Shown here: positions 18,669 to 28,023 of the stretch, one piece after another
Layout of the letters: each line of letters begins with the position of its first letter
How positions within the stretch are numbered: the stretch's first letter is position 1
From: an uncultured Psychrobacter sp.
GTDB lineage: Bacteria; Pseudomonadota; Gammaproteobacteria; Pseudomonadales; Moraxellaceae
Direction of reading: 5' to 3'
Assembly: GCA_947495055.1 (NCBI GenBank)
Contig: CANLXO010000002.1
Coordinates: 248,001 to 312,000, forward strand
Length of the DNA stretch: 64,000 bases
The notes under the pieces: model-generated
Told to the model about the DNA's origin: nothing
The model's input: only the letters and a program-made list of their open reading frames with translations
Databases searched by the model: none
Translations under genes and position numbers: made by a program

Positions 18669-19016
18669 TTACATCGTATAAGTCGATTGCAAACTATCGA
18701 TTTTGCCTGCTAGTAAACGTTCAACTTCATTCTTAATTCTTTGTCCAGCAGCATCAGTGCCAATTTGTACCGCAAAACCTGCGGGACGGTTGGCCTGCGC
18801 TTTGGTATTAATCCAAACGACTTTACCATTCATCGGCAAACGCTCGCTTGAATTAGGCAAAGTTACGGCAATGAACACCTCATCACCCAACTGCTGAACC
18901 CGATTGGAGGGTACAAACAAAGCGCCATTACTGACAAAGGATAAGTAACTGGCATATAGCGTTGCAATGTCTTCGATATGACAGGTTAAAATACCGCCGC
19001 GTCCAGGCATAGCCAT
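18669..19016 (-). CDS. pilZ: PilZ, type IV pilus assembly protein
   Basis: A 115-residue single PilZ-domain protein like Pseudomonas PilZ (about 118 residues), needed for type IV pilus biogenesis and twitching. Recognisable segments are GILTCHIEDI, ALFVPSNR, LGDEVFIAVTLP and GKVVWINTK. The c-di-GMP-binding RxxxR motif is not apparent, as in PilZ itself. The frame extends 20 codons upstream, but those codons run into the MITE-like element; the ATG at 19016 has GAGGAG upstream and fits family length. In Pseudomonas pilZ directly follows holB; here the same order holds but an element separates them. Confidence 0.9.
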   Translation of the reverse strand: MAMPGRGGILTCHIEDIATLYASYLSFVSNGALFVPSNRVQQLGDEVFIAVTLPNSSERLPMNGKVVWINTKAQANRPAGFAVQIGTDAAGQRIKNEVERLLAGKIDSLQSTYTM

Positions 19017-19048
19017 TGTCAGCTCCTCAAAGGTAGGGTTATAAACTA

Positions 19049-19343
19049 GGGCGTGTTGAACATTCAACCATGGCACTGCTGATCGCTAAAATGGTTCCAG
19101 ACACGGCGCAAGTTAAAGATAATGTCTAGACCTTAGCTAGACTTGCAACACACTGCTTATATAGAGCTGGGGGAACAATTTTAGCATCAGCCTAAAAGGA
19201 CAGGACTCTTTTTTGCCGCTTCTTTGACAAAAATAGACGCTTAGAATGACTAAACTTACTATTTTTATCTTGCTTCTAATTTAAGAGCAGCGACTAAAAA
19301 ATAGTCTCTGTCAGTGCGTATTTGTGAATTATCAAACACGCCC
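19049..19343. mobile_element. MITE-like non-coding element (about 295 bp)
   Basis: The gap between holB and pilZ is bounded by terminal inverted repeats: left end GGGCGTGTTGAACATTC, right end (reverse complement) GGGCGTGTTTGATAATTC, with nine perfect outer bases and matching inner bases after a 1-nt gap. TA flanks each end (19047-19048 and 19344-19345), as expected for a TA target duplication. The inside has no open frame of note. This structure fits a miniature element moved by an IS630- or IS5-type transposase, which is not encoded in this window. Confidence 0.7.
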
Positions 19344-19385
19344 TAAATAGATTTAAGAGTAAAGTAGATGCTGTTGCGGTTAGCG

Positions 19386-20492
19386 TTACAACTGCGCAAG
19401 CTCTTGCATCAGCTTATCATAAGCAAATTTTTCTTGCACGTTTTGCTGTAGGGTGACTTTGCTCTCTTGTAGGCTAAGTGCAAACTGGTTTAGCGCATTA
19501 TCAATCGGCTGATATTTTGTAAGCGTGACTGACAGATCGATATCTTGCTGCATACTCTCAAGCCCAAGACTGATACGACGCATATCTAGTAGCATCAGCT
19601 CTGATAGTCTGATGAATTCGGTAATACTGAGCTGAGACTGCCAATAATCACTCGCCGCTGTACTGCTGCGCTTGCCTGCTCGCAGTGCTTGCCAGGTGGT
19701 CATCCATAGCGCACGTTTATGATACCAAGGCGCTTGTGCAAGCGTGATCGCTGCTAGTGGCGCACCGTTTGCTAGCTGTAGCAGTTGTTCAATAGCATCA
19801 TCTGTTACCGCTTCGCGATTGATAGTACCGCCAAGCTCTTTTTTGACATAGTCAAAAGCAAGTTTATGATCGATAGTCTGTAGTGGTAATTGCTGTACGC
19901 GGCTTTTTATCGTTGGCAAGAGCTTTGCTGGCATGTCGCTGATCAAAATAAGATGTACCTGAGATTGCGGCTCCTCTAATGTTTTGAGTAGCGCGTTTGC
20001 CGCTGCAATGGTCATCTGCTCGGCATGATCTAAGATACAAATACGCATACCCTGCCCGCCTTGATAAATAAAAGGTTGCAGCGCACGAATATCATCAACT
20101 TTTATTTTTAGCGCCGCAGCACTCACCGCTTTGGCAGACTTTGTGCTTTTAGGTTTACTCTCTTGCTGATTATGCTCGGCGCTCACCGGCAGGCTTATTA
20201 AGGGTAACACCTGTAGGCTTGGATGGGTGCCAGATCTAAGCCATTGACAGCTCTCACACTGACCACAGGCCCCTAACGGATGATTGTGTTTCTCGTAGCA
20301 AAGCAGCCAAGCGACCAGACGCCAGACAAAGGCGCGCTTGCCCATACCTGACATGCTGGCCGCTAACAGTGCATGCGGTAGCTGACCTGATGACACCGAT
20401 ACTCGCTGGGTCAGCTGCGTCCACAACTCATGTTGCCAAGAGAGTAGTGGCGCAAAGTAAATGGCTTCTGTCGCTTTTGTTATGTCCGTCAT
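19386..20492 (-). CDS. holB: DNA polymerase III subunit delta prime
   Basis: Clamp-loader subunit of the replicative polymerase. It shows the degenerate P-loop (SGMGKRAF), the zinc-binding cysteines in GACGQCESCQW with the earlier CYEKH, GTHPSL, and the sensor region ILDHAEQMTIAAANALLKTLEEP. The frame is open to an ATG at 20555; the ATG at 20492 (MTDITKA) is preferred because it places the conserved core at the usual distance from the N-terminus, though no ribosome binding site decides it. An internal Lys/Ser segment near residue 125 (QESKPKSTKSAK) is an insert. Followed on the same strand by pilZ. Confidence 0.93.
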   Translation of the reverse strand: MTDITKATEAIYFAPLLSWQHELWTQLTQRVSVSSGQLPHALLAASMSGMGKRAFVWRLVAWLLCYEKHNHPLGACGQCESCQWLRSGTHPSLQVLPLISLPVSAEHNQQESKPKSTKSAKAVSAAALKIKVDDIRALQPFIYQGGQGMRICILDHAEQMTIAAANALLKTLEEPQSQVHLILISDMPAKLLPTIKSRVQQLPLQTIDHKLAFDYVKKELGGTINREAVTDDAIEQLLQLANGAPLAAITLAQAPWYHKRALWMTTWQALRAGKRSSTAASDYWQSQLSITEFIRLSELMLLDMRRISLGLESMQQDIDLSVTLTKYQPIDNALNQFALSLQESKVTLQQNVQEKFAYDKLMQELAQL

Positions 20493-20587
20493 ATTTACTA
20501 TGTTATCCCAGTGCCCATTTGTCCTAAAGCTTAAAGTACTGTCTGAACCATACATCCACTTTTATATTACTTAGGCTATTTTAGCAG

Positions 20588-21424
20588 TTATAGCCTAGTG
20601 CTTTGAAATTCGTCTAAACTCATCGCATTTAATCGATCGAGATCCTCTTGAGTATCTACCCCTGCTGGTAGTTGAATCCTCGCGGCGGCAATAGCGATAT
20701 GACCACCATTCTCCATAATGCGTAGCTGCTCTAAACTCTCAAGTCGCTCAAGTGGCGTTTGCGGCCAGCTTACAAACTGCTGTAGTAATTTGACGCGGTA
20801 CGCATACAGACCTAGGTGGCGACTGGCCGCTTTGGGTATTGATACATTTGGACAGCTACTCTCACCTGTCAAACTACTCTGTGCTAACGCCATATCACGA
20901 TCATATGGAATGGGCGCGCGGCTAAAATAAAGCGCACGCTGCTGATCGCCGTGAGCATGATTAACCACCTTGACTACAGAGGAGCGCATAAAGGTATCAT
21001 AGTCCTCGATAGGCTCATACAAAGTCGCCATAACGCTATCGCTATCTGCTACCAGCAAATCTTTGACTTGCTCTAGGAGTAGCGGCGGCACTAGCGGCTC
21101 ATCGCCTTGCATATTGATGACGATATCACGATCCGCCCAGCCTTTTATTTGAGCAACCTCAGCTAAACGATCTGTACCTGATACGTGCTCAGGGCTGGTC
21201 ATAACTACCTCAAACCCAGCATCCGTGCATACTGCCGCAATACGATCATCATCGGTTGCAATACACATATCATCAGCAAAATGAGCAGCCTTTGCTTTTT
21301 GCGCGACCCACAGTATCATAGGCATCCCGTGTATCATAAGTAGCGGCTTACCTGGCAAGCGCGTACTCTTAAACCGTGCTGGAATGACAATATGCGTTTT
21401 GGCGGCTGGCAAGTTAGTCGTCAT
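20588..21424 (-). CDS. kdsB: 3-deoxy-manno-octulosonate cytidylyltransferase
   Basis: Activates Kdo to CMP-Kdo for LPS inner core synthesis. The N-terminal [15 protein letters not shown] nucleotide-binding motif, [22 protein letters not shown] and [10 protein letters not shown] are all present. The 278-residue length is slightly above the usual 250; the extra residues include an Ala/Ser/Cys segment near 180-195 in the middle of the protein. AGGAG lies seven bases before the ATG. It is 21 bp downstream of lpxK on the same strand, making a lipid A/Kdo operon with msbA and lpxK. Confidence 0.97.
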   Translation of the reverse strand: MTTNLPAAKTHIVIPARFKSTRLPGKPLLMIHGMPMILWVAQKAKAAHFADDMCIATDDDRIAAVCTDAGFEVVMTSPEHVSGTDRLAEVAQIKGWADRDIVINMQGDEPLVPPLLLEQVKDLLVADSDSVMATLYEPIEDYDTFMRSSVVKVVNHAHGDQQRALYFSRAPIPYDRDMALAQSSLTGESSCPNVSIPKAASRHLGLYAYRVKLLQQFVSWPQTPLERLESLEQLRIMENGGHIAIAAARIQLPAGVDTQEDLDRLNAMSLDEFQSTRL

Positions 21425-21445
21425 AAGTGACTCCTATGATATGGC

Positions 21446-22507
21446 TTAATGGTTGGACAGGGTGTTTGGGACAGTTATATTTAAAGCCTGTAGCTGGCGA
21501 TGCAGCATTTGATAACAACTATCAGATAAGACAGCGCTTACAGGCAATACCCATAATCTATCGACAAGCGCTTGCTGCTGGATGCTTAAGATTTGCTCTT
21601 GCATCAGTAACGATCTTATCTTTACCGCATCTTTACTAGTGACAATGATAGGATGATCTTGATACTCAAGTAGCTCAACAAGACTAAAATCATAGTGATC
21701 AGGATAAGGGTGTTCAACAACCTCAAACCCAAGTGTCTTTAACGTCTCAAAAAAGCGTTTGGGATAACCGATACCGCTGACGCCGTGGACGGGCTGGCCA
21801 GCTTGAGGAGTAGCGCTCAATCTTCTACTATTGGGCGGCCATAAACGCTGTAACTTAGCAGGCTGCAAACTCATTGTCAGTGATAAGGGCTTGTCTAGAG
21901 ATGTTACCTCACTAGGCTTTTGATGGTGGATCACGCACGCACCCTGCAAGCGCGACATCGGCTCACGCAAAAACCCTGTTGGGAGCAATTGCTGATTACC
22001 AAAGCCGCGACTGTCATCAACCACTATCCACTCAATATCACGCTGCAATGCATAATGTTGCAAACCGTCATCAGCGATTATTAGCTGTGTATCGGGGTGC
22101 GCCGCTAGTAATGCCTCAATCGCTTGCTGGCGATTGGGGCATACCGTCATAGCAACCTGCGTGACGCCAACGATTAAACAAGGCTCGTCACCGACTAGGC
22201 TTGGGTTGCTATCTGATTTAACTAGTGCTGGCATTTGGCTACTATCACCGCCATAACCTCGGCTGATGACCCCAACTTTTATATCCTGATTCTGTAAATA
22301 CTTAACCAAAGCAATAATCAAAGGCGTTTTACCACTACCGCCTACGGTGATATTACCGATGACCATAACAGGAATAGGCGCACGAAAACTCTTAAATATA
22401 CTTAGTTTGTATGCTTGTCGGCGCAGTAGCATGAGCAGGCCATACAACCAGCTTAGCGGCAATAGTAACCAAAGCCAAGCCGCTTGTTGCTGCCAAGCCT
22501 CTGTCAT
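21446..22507 (-). CDS. lpxK: Tetraacyldisaccharide 4'-kinase
   Basis: Phosphorylates the 4' position of the lipid A precursor at the inner membrane. The N-terminus has the membrane-associated LLLPLSWLYGLLM segment, then the P-loop GNITVGGSGKTP and SRGYGG, DDGLQHYAL and GFLREP. An upstream ATG at 22525 is possible; 22507 is chosen because it lines up with E. coli LpxK (MIEKIW... before LLLPLSWLYG) and has GAGA upstream. It sits between msbA and kdsB, the usual order in gamma-proteobacteria. Confidence 0.95.
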   Translation of the reverse strand: MTEAWQQQAAWLWLLLPLSWLYGLLMLLRRQAYKLSIFKSFRAPIPVMVIGNITVGGSGKTPLIIALVKYLQNQDIKVGVISRGYGGDSSQMPALVKSDSNPSLVGDEPCLIVGVTQVAMTVCPNRQQAIEALLAAHPDTQLIIADDGLQHYALQRDIEWIVVDDSRGFGNQQLLPTGFLREPMSRLQGACVIHHQKPSEVTSLDKPLSLTMSLQPAKLQRLWPPNSRRLSATPQAGQPVHGVSGIGYPKRFFETLKTLGFEVVEHPYPDHYDFSLVELLEYQDHPIIVTSKDAVKIRSLLMQEQILSIQQQALVDRLWVLPVSAVLSDSCYQMLHRQLQALNITVPNTLSNH

Positions 22508-22639
22508 TGTTTTCTCAAGGCTCATTTGAGACTATGCTCGGTGTCGTTATCGTAAGTATTGCCATGGTATTTACTATCACTTATTTATAGTCGCTACTCT
22601 TAGTATTAACCTTATTCAAAAATATTATTCACAGTCACG

Positions 22640-24436
22640 CTATTCAAAGTCACGCTCATACATCTGTGCGTAGTATCCTTGCTTATCCATAAGCTCACTA
22701 TGAGTACCTAACTCGACGATCTGACCTTGATCCATCACCGCGATACGATCGGCAGATTCAATGGTCGTAAGCCTGTGCGCAATCACTAATGTCGTACGGT
22801 TTTTCATGACATTATCGAGCGCCTGTTGAATATAGTACTCGGACTCATTGTCGAGCGCACTGGTGGCTTCATCTAATATCAGTATCGGCGCGTTTTTTAG
22901 TAGCGCGCGTGCAATAGATAAGCGCTGACGCTGACCGCCAGAGAGCTGCAATCCTTCAGCGCCAATCTCGCTTTGATAACCCCTTGGCATCGCGGTGATA
23001 AAGTCATGAGCAAAGGCATCTCTCGCGGCTTGTTCGACCTCAGCTTGCGTCTTATCAGCCAGACTACCATAAGCAATGTTATTAAATATTGTGGTATTAA
23101 AAAGCACGACTTGCTGATTGACAATAGCAATTTGCGCGCGCAGACTCTCAAGCGTAATGTCTTCGATTGCCATGCCATCCATAGTGATTTGACCTGAGGA
23201 TGTGGTCAAAGTGCGCGTGAGTAAGTTGACCAGTGAGGACTTGCCAGCGCCGCTACGCCCAACCAAAGCGACCGTCTCACCTGATTTGATATCTAAACTA
23301 AAATCACTCAGCGCTACCGTTGAATCAGGATAGACCAAACCTACCTGATCTAAATGGATATTCCCTGACAATTTTGGGCTAAGTGTACCTGTATCCGCCT
23401 CTTCTGGCTCATCAAGTAGCGCAAATATCGACTCACCTGCAGCGATACCTTTTTGCAGTTTTTGATTGACGTCTGTCAAAGAGCGCACAGGCTTGCTTAG
23501 CAAACCTGCAGCGGCGATATATGAGATAAACTGACCCGCCGAAAAACCACTGATAACTTCAGGACGTAGCGCCAGCCACACCACTACTGCCATCGCCATC
23601 GCCATCAAAAGCTGCACTGCAGGCGTATTGATGCTGTTAGTGACAACGATTTTCATACCTTGGCGTAGGTTTTTTAGTGAGGTGGCATCAAAACGCTTTG
23701 ACTCGTAGCTTTGACCGCCATAGTTTTTGACCACATGGTAGCCGCTGATGACCTCGTTTGTGATATGACTGACCTCGCCCATGGTCTGCTGAATGCTCTT
23801 TGATAACTTTAGATAACGCTTCGAGGCGATTCGAATCAGCAATAAAATAGGTGGCAATACCAAAAATAGGATTAAAGTCAGACGCCAATTACTATAAAGC
23901 AAAAAGCCCATCAAGGCGATAACAGTCAAGCCATCACGCAATAGAGTCTTAAGCGAGTCGGTACTGGCAGCGGTCACTTGTTCGACATCAAAGATGAGTT
24001 TGGAGGAGATCGTACCCGCTGGATTGGCTAAATAAAACGCGCTTGGCAGACGCAGCAATTTATTAAATACCTCTACGCGTAGCTTATAAACCAAGTTTCG
24101 CGATACCAAAGCAGTAAAATAATTACCCAAAAAACTGCCTATACCGCGCACTAAGAACAATAAAACAATCAGTAATGGAAACAAGTTTTGTTTGGAGCGA
24201 TCGCTCTGATTGATAGCATCTGTAATATACTGCAAAAGTTTAGCGACCCAGATCTCTGTCCCTGCATTGATAGCAAAGCCTAAAACAGTGAGCATAAGTG
24301 CCCACCAATAAGGTTTTAGGTACCTAAGTAAGCGTAGTAGCGTCTTATGTTTGGGTACACTATCAGGCTTGTTTGTCAACACTAAGCGCTGTTTGCTCAG
24401 TGTTTTTTTGCGACTAGGTTTAAAAGCTTGGCTCAT
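22640..24436 (-). CDS. msbA: Lipid A flippase MsbA (ABC transporter, fused permease-ATPase)
   Basis: Flips lipid A-core across the inner membrane. The N-terminal half has six membrane helices; the C-terminal half has Walker A GRSGAGKSS, Q-loop, signature LSGGQRQR, Walker B ILILDEATSALD and H-loop AHRL. The frame extends to an ATG at 24466 (with weak AAGGG), but the ATG at 24436 with GAGG upstream starts the protein closer to family length (about 599 residues). Context exbB-exbD-msbA-lpxK-kdsB supports MsbA rather than a drug exporter. Confidence 0.94.
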   Translation of the reverse strand: MSQAFKPSRKKTLSKQRLVLTNKPDSVPKHKTLLRLLRYLKPYWWALMLTVLGFAINAGTEIWVAKLLQYITDAINQSDRSKQNLFPLLIVLLFLVRGIGSFLGNYFTALVSRNLVYKLRVEVFNKLLRLPSAFYLANPAGTISSKLIFDVEQVTAASTDSLKTLLRDGLTVIALMGFLLYSNWRLTLILFLVLPPILLLIRIASKRYLKLSKSIQQTMGEVSHITNEVISGYHVVKNYGGQSYESKRFDATSLKNLRQGMKIVVTNSINTPAVQLLMAMAMAVVVWLALRPEVISGFSAGQFISYIAAAGLLSKPVRSLTDVNQKLQKGIAAGESIFALLDEPEEADTGTLSPKLSGNIHLDQVGLVYPDSTVALSDFSLDIKSGETVALVGRSGAGKSSLVNLLTRTLTTSSGQITMDGMAIEDITLESLRAQIAIVNQQVVLFNTTIFNNIAYGSLADKTQAEVEQAARDAFAHDFITAMPRGYQSEIGAEGLQLSGGQRQRLSIARALLKNAPILILDEATSALDNESEYYIQQALDNVMKNRTTLVIAHRLTTIESADRIAVMDQGQIVELGTHSELMDKQGYYAQMYERDFE

Positions 24437-24559
24437 AAAAGCCTCAGTTTTGATATAAAAATGCATTGCCCTTGTATGACAAGGCTGACGTGATTATAAA
24501 GATATAAAGGTATAAAACGCTCATCATTGATAATAGCTAAAGTATACTCAGTCAATAAA

Positions 24560-24991
24560 TCATTGCGGTATAGGCTGACCTTGCGGCACAACCGTACTGA
24601 TATTTAAGTTTAAAAACCCAAGCTTACCTGCGATATCCATAACTCTGACTACAGATTGGTGGGTTGCATTGCCGTCAGCCGCTATCACAAACAACAGGTC
24701 ACGGTTACTGCCAGCCTCTTGTTGCAGCATGCTTGTCAATTCAGCTTCACTGCTATTAGCTAGACTAATACCGTTGACTAAGTAACTGCCATCCTCTTGT
24801 ACAGCCACCTCAATGCTCTGTTTTTGCTCTGCTTGCGCTACCCCTTGCGCTTCTGGTAGAACCAAATTTAGACGACTATAATGATTAAATGAGGTCGCAA
24901 GCAGTAAAAATACAATTAAGAACAGCAAGCAATCTATCATAGGCGTCAAGTTAATCTCAAGCGGCTCGACAGTAGGTTTTCTAAAGCGCAT
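24560..24991 (-). CDS. exbD: ExbD/TolR family biopolymer transport protein
   Basis: A 143-residue protein with a short cytoplasmic start, one membrane helix (about 18-38, containing the proton-path Asp of INLTPMIDCLLFLIVFLLL) and a periplasmic domain. With ExbB it forms a proton-driven motor; the usual partner is TonB, but no tonB gene is in the window. Its ATG is 17 bp past the exbB stop, so the two are co-transcribed. The exbB-exbD-msbA arrangement is common in this group, where the exact client is uncertain. Confidence 0.92.
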   Translation of the reverse strand: MRFRKPTVEPLEINLTPMIDCLLFLIVFLLLATSFNHYSRLNLVLPEAQGVAQAEQKQSIEVAVQEDGSYLVNGISLANSSEAELTSMLQQEAGSNRDLLFVIAADGNATHQSVVRVMDIAGKLGFLNLNISTVVPQGQPIPQ

Positions 24992-25008
24992 AGTGGTCTC
25001 TACATGGA

Positions 25009-25722
25009 CTAAATTGCGTTGATCGTACTATTATCAGCGTGCAGCACTTTATTAATAGCCTGACTCATATTGACAGCCCTTTTAGTGAAGACTTTGTTTG
25101 ATGAAGAATCTAACAACTGATAATCGTATAATTCCTGCACCATAAGGCCCGCTTGAGTTTCAAACTGCGCATTGATATCAATGATACGGCGCTGAAAATA
25201 ACGATACGCCACTAGTGCTGGTATCGCGACGATCATGCCAGCCGCTGTAGTGATTAATGCTTGTGACACCCCAGCTGCGAGCAATGTCGGATCTTGCATG
25301 GCGTTATCTGTAATCGCTAAGAACGAGGAGATAATACCTAAAACTGTACCTAACAAGCCAAGCAGCGGCGCAATAGCGCCTATAGTACCGAGCATATTGA
25401 TGTTTTTTTCTAATTGATGTATTTGCACGCTTGCACGGTTTTGCATATGCATGGTCATAGATTCAAGCCCATACTGACGATAGAGCAAACCCGTTGCTAG
25501 GATATCACCTAGGGGCGTTTTTTCTTTGACATTTATCAGTTGCGCGCGCTTGATGTCGCCATTATCGCGCAAACGGGTAATGAGCTGTTCGCGTAACCAA
25601 CTGGGAGCAATTTTGCCGACCTGTAAATTATAACTGCGCTCGATGATAATAATCAGTGCCACTATCGAACACGCCACTATAGGCGTCATTAGCCAACCGC
25701 CCGCCGTTACCAGCTCCCACAT
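25009..25722 (-). CDS. exbB: ExbB/TolQ/MotA family proton channel protein
   Basis: A 237-residue inner-membrane protein with three membrane helices: about 8-28, 112-140 and 155-178. The conserved LGTIGAIAPLLGLLGTVLGIISSF and GVSQALITTAAGMIVAIPALVAY segments are the ExbB/TolQ channel core. It is the first gene of the exbB-exbD-msbA-lpxK-kdsB run. The length and lack of an N-terminal periplasmic extension fit the short ExbB form. Confidence 0.93.
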   Translation of the reverse strand: MWELVTAGGWLMTPIVACSIVALIIIIERSYNLQVGKIAPSWLREQLITRLRDNGDIKRAQLINVKEKTPLGDILATGLLYRQYGLESMTMHMQNRASVQIHQLEKNINMLGTIGAIAPLLGLLGTVLGIISSFLAITDNAMQDPTLLAAGVSQALITTAAGMIVAIPALVAYRYFQRRIIDINAQFETQAGLMVQELYDYQLLDSSSNKVFTKRAVNMSQAINKVLHADNSTINAI

Positions 25723-25828
25723 AACAAATCTCGTATCAGATAATTAGATAGTAATAACTATAATAGGCATCAAAAATCGAGTATTAAACCGGTGATTTTA
25801 GCCTGATTTAAGGTATAAAAAGCGCACG

Positions 25829-27004
25829 TTAGCGCTGCGCCTCTATATATTTAATGATAGCGGCAAGCTCATCTTGGTTGTGAAAGATAATCTCAACGCT
25901 ACCTTGCCCGTCTTTTTTGTGTTTGAGTTTAACCTCAGCACCTAGTGCGTCGGTTAAGCGCTGGGTCAATCGCTCGGCATCATGAGCGGGTGCTGACTCG
26001 CTGCGATCAGCTTTAGGCGTAGGTTTGAGAATAGATTTGACCAGTTTTTCAGCTTCACGTACGGTCATATTACCGTCGATTATTTTTTGGGCGATGATAG
26101 GCTGCTGCTCTGATGACAGCGCAAGCAAGGTGCGCGCATGACCCATATCAAGAGCGCTATTAGCCAGATGATCTTTGACCGCATCATGTAATTGATTGAG
26201 CCGCAGTAAGTTTGAGACTGTTGTTCTTGCCTTACCCACGACCTCGGCGATCATGGCATGACTCATACCAAACTCACTATGAAAGCGTTGCAAAGCGGCA
26301 GCTTGCTCAATGACAGATAGGTCTTCGCGCTGAATATTTTCAATCAAGGCTAAGGCAATAGCGAGCTCATCAGACAGCGCGCGCTCTATTGCTGGAATGA
26401 CTGTTTTACCTGCCATTTTAGCCGCACGCCAGCGGCGTTCACCTGCGATGATTTCGTGCGTAACGATATCGTTGCTTTTGTTTTCTGTGGCAAGTAGCGG
26501 ACGGATAACAATAGGTTGCATGATACCGTGCTGCTCAATTGAGGACGCCAGCTCGGTCAATGCCGTCTCACTCATATCACGGCGTGGCTGATACTTACCC
26601 GCTTGCAATAAGCTGACCTCTATTTGCACCAAGCTAATTTGGTCTTCAGCACCACCTTTATCTTTATAAGTCTTGTTGTTAGGACGCGGCGCTCGGCTAC
26701 CTATATTGGCAGCAGCTTCTGGTTTTTTACTATCTAGCTCTACACTATTTACTAGCTCCAAACTATCTACTAGCTCTATGTTCTCTGACTTTATATTGGT
26801 GTCGGTATCCGCTTTAGACTTTTTATTGCTTTTAAGCTTAGACTGGGCCGGCGCTTGAGTACTTGAGGTAGCCTCTGGCAAAACGTCATCACGTACAACC
26901 GTATCATCTTGTAAGGCGCTGGCGGTGATTTGCTTTTCTTTTTTGATTGACCCAAGCAGGGCATCAAGGCCTCTATTGGCAGCCAATCCACGTTTCTTCG
27001 CCAT
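25829..27004 (-). CDS. parB: Chromosome partitioning protein ParB
   Basis: Centromere-binding CTPase. After an N-terminal KKRGLAANRGLDALLG segment comes a long acidic/Ser linker (about 25-120) that is unusually long for ParB, then LLQAGKYQPRRDM, IIAGERRWRAAKMAG (the CTP-binding box), ENIQREDLS and a helix-turn-helix (GMSHAMIAEVVGKARTTVSNLLRL). The C-terminal dimer domain ends the protein. The frame reaches a GTG at 27025; the ATG at 27004 (MAKKRGL) is the family start and has GGGA upstream. Downstream of parA with a 204-bp gap. Confidence 0.96.
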   Translation of the reverse strand: MAKKRGLAANRGLDALLGSIKKEKQITASALQDDTVVRDDVLPEATSSTQAPAQSKLKSNKKSKADTDTNIKSENIELVDSLELVNSVELDSKKPEAAANIGSRAPRPNNKTYKDKGGAEDQISLVQIEVSLLQAGKYQPRRDMSETALTELASSIEQHGIMQPIVIRPLLATENKSNDIVTHEIIAGERRWRAAKMAGKTVIPAIERALSDELAIALALIENIQREDLSVIEQAAALQRFHSEFGMSHAMIAEVVGKARTTVSNLLRLNQLHDAVKDHLANSALDMGHARTLLALSSEQQPIIAQKIIDGNMTVREAEKLVKSILKPTPKADRSESAPAHDAERLTQRLTDALGAEVKLKHKKDGQGSVEIIFHNQDELAAIIKYIEAQR

Positions 27005-27208
27005 GATTCCCAATTCCTCTAACACTAAAATAAAAGCTCGATTATAACCGATAATAAATGAAAGCGGCGTTTAATGACAGAAAAACGATGGCAATATTAT
27101 TTACCAAGCATTCACTTAACCCAGCTTTTGGATGAATCAATCTCACAAAACATCGTTTTAATGCTGTCAAAAACCATTGATGTTTGCGAGTAGATAAAAG
27201 TCGTGCTT

Positions 27209-27988
27209 TTATTTGCTTTGTTTGATGACTTCTGCTGCCAGCTTTTGATAAGCGCGCGAGCCCTTAGACCATCTCTCGTAGGCAATAACTGGCATACCGT
27301 GAGCAGGCGCTTCTGCTAAGCGTACGTTTCTTGGAATATGAGTCTTGTACATGACATCGCCAAAATGCGCCTCAAGCTCAGCTGAGACATCGCGCGCCAA
27401 AGTGTTTCGCGCATCGAACAGCGTTCTGACAACGCCGCGGATATATAGCTTTGGATTAAGCTCAGTCAAGCGCTCAATGGTTTGTGATAAGTCAGCCAAA
27501 CCCTCTAACGCATAGTACTCGCACTGCATAGGGATGATGACACCATCTGTTGCGACTAAGGCGTTAATGGTCAACAGGTTCAGACTTGGCGCGCAGTCCA
27601 TGACGACGTAATCATAAGGTTTGCTTTGAGTATTGGCTTGATGATCACTCAAAGCGCTCATTGCCGTTTTTAGCAGCTCATGACTATTGGTCTGTCCCAT
27701 CAACGTGGTATCCATACCTGCAAGCTCGCGATTGGCACCGATGACATCGAACCCAGCAGGACTCGTCACCAAAGCGTCCTGTAGCAAAACGCCATCGAGC
27801 AAAACATCCGTGATGCTCAGCGACAAGTCATTTTTGTCAAGTCCGGTGCCAGAGGTTGCATTGCCTTGTGGGTCTAAATCAATCAAAAGAACCCGTTTGC
27901 GTTTAGCAGCAAGGCTTGCCGCCAAATTCACCGCTGTGGTGGTTTTGCCAACGCCGCCTTTTTGATTGGCAATTGCTATGATTTCCAT
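27209..27988 (-). CDS. parA: Chromosome partitioning ATPase ParA/Soj
   Basis: A 259-residue deviant-Walker ATPase that segregates ParB-parS complexes. Walker A is QKGGVGKTTTAVNLA (8-22), with DLDPQGNATSG and DCAPSLNLLT further on. It lies directly after rsmG, 35 bp apart, in the conserved rsmG-parA-parB order usually found near the chromosome origin. Chromosomal rather than plasmid type is supported by the neighbours and the lack of an N-terminal DNA-binding domain. Confidence 0.97.
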   Translation of the reverse strand: MEIIAIANQKGGVGKTTTAVNLAASLAAKRKRVLLIDLDPQGNATSGTGLDKNDLSLSITDVLLDGVLLQDALVTSPAGFDVIGANRELAGMDTTLMGQTNSHELLKTAMSALSDHQANTQSKPYDYVVMDCAPSLNLLTINALVATDGVIIPMQCEYYALEGLADLSQTIERLTELNPKLYIRGVVRTLFDARNTLARDVSAELEAHFGDVMYKTHIPRNVRLAEAPAHGMPVIAYERWSKGSRAYQKLAAEVIKQSK

Positions 27989-28023
27989 AAACTCACTCAG
28001 TATTATTAATATAGGTCTATATC

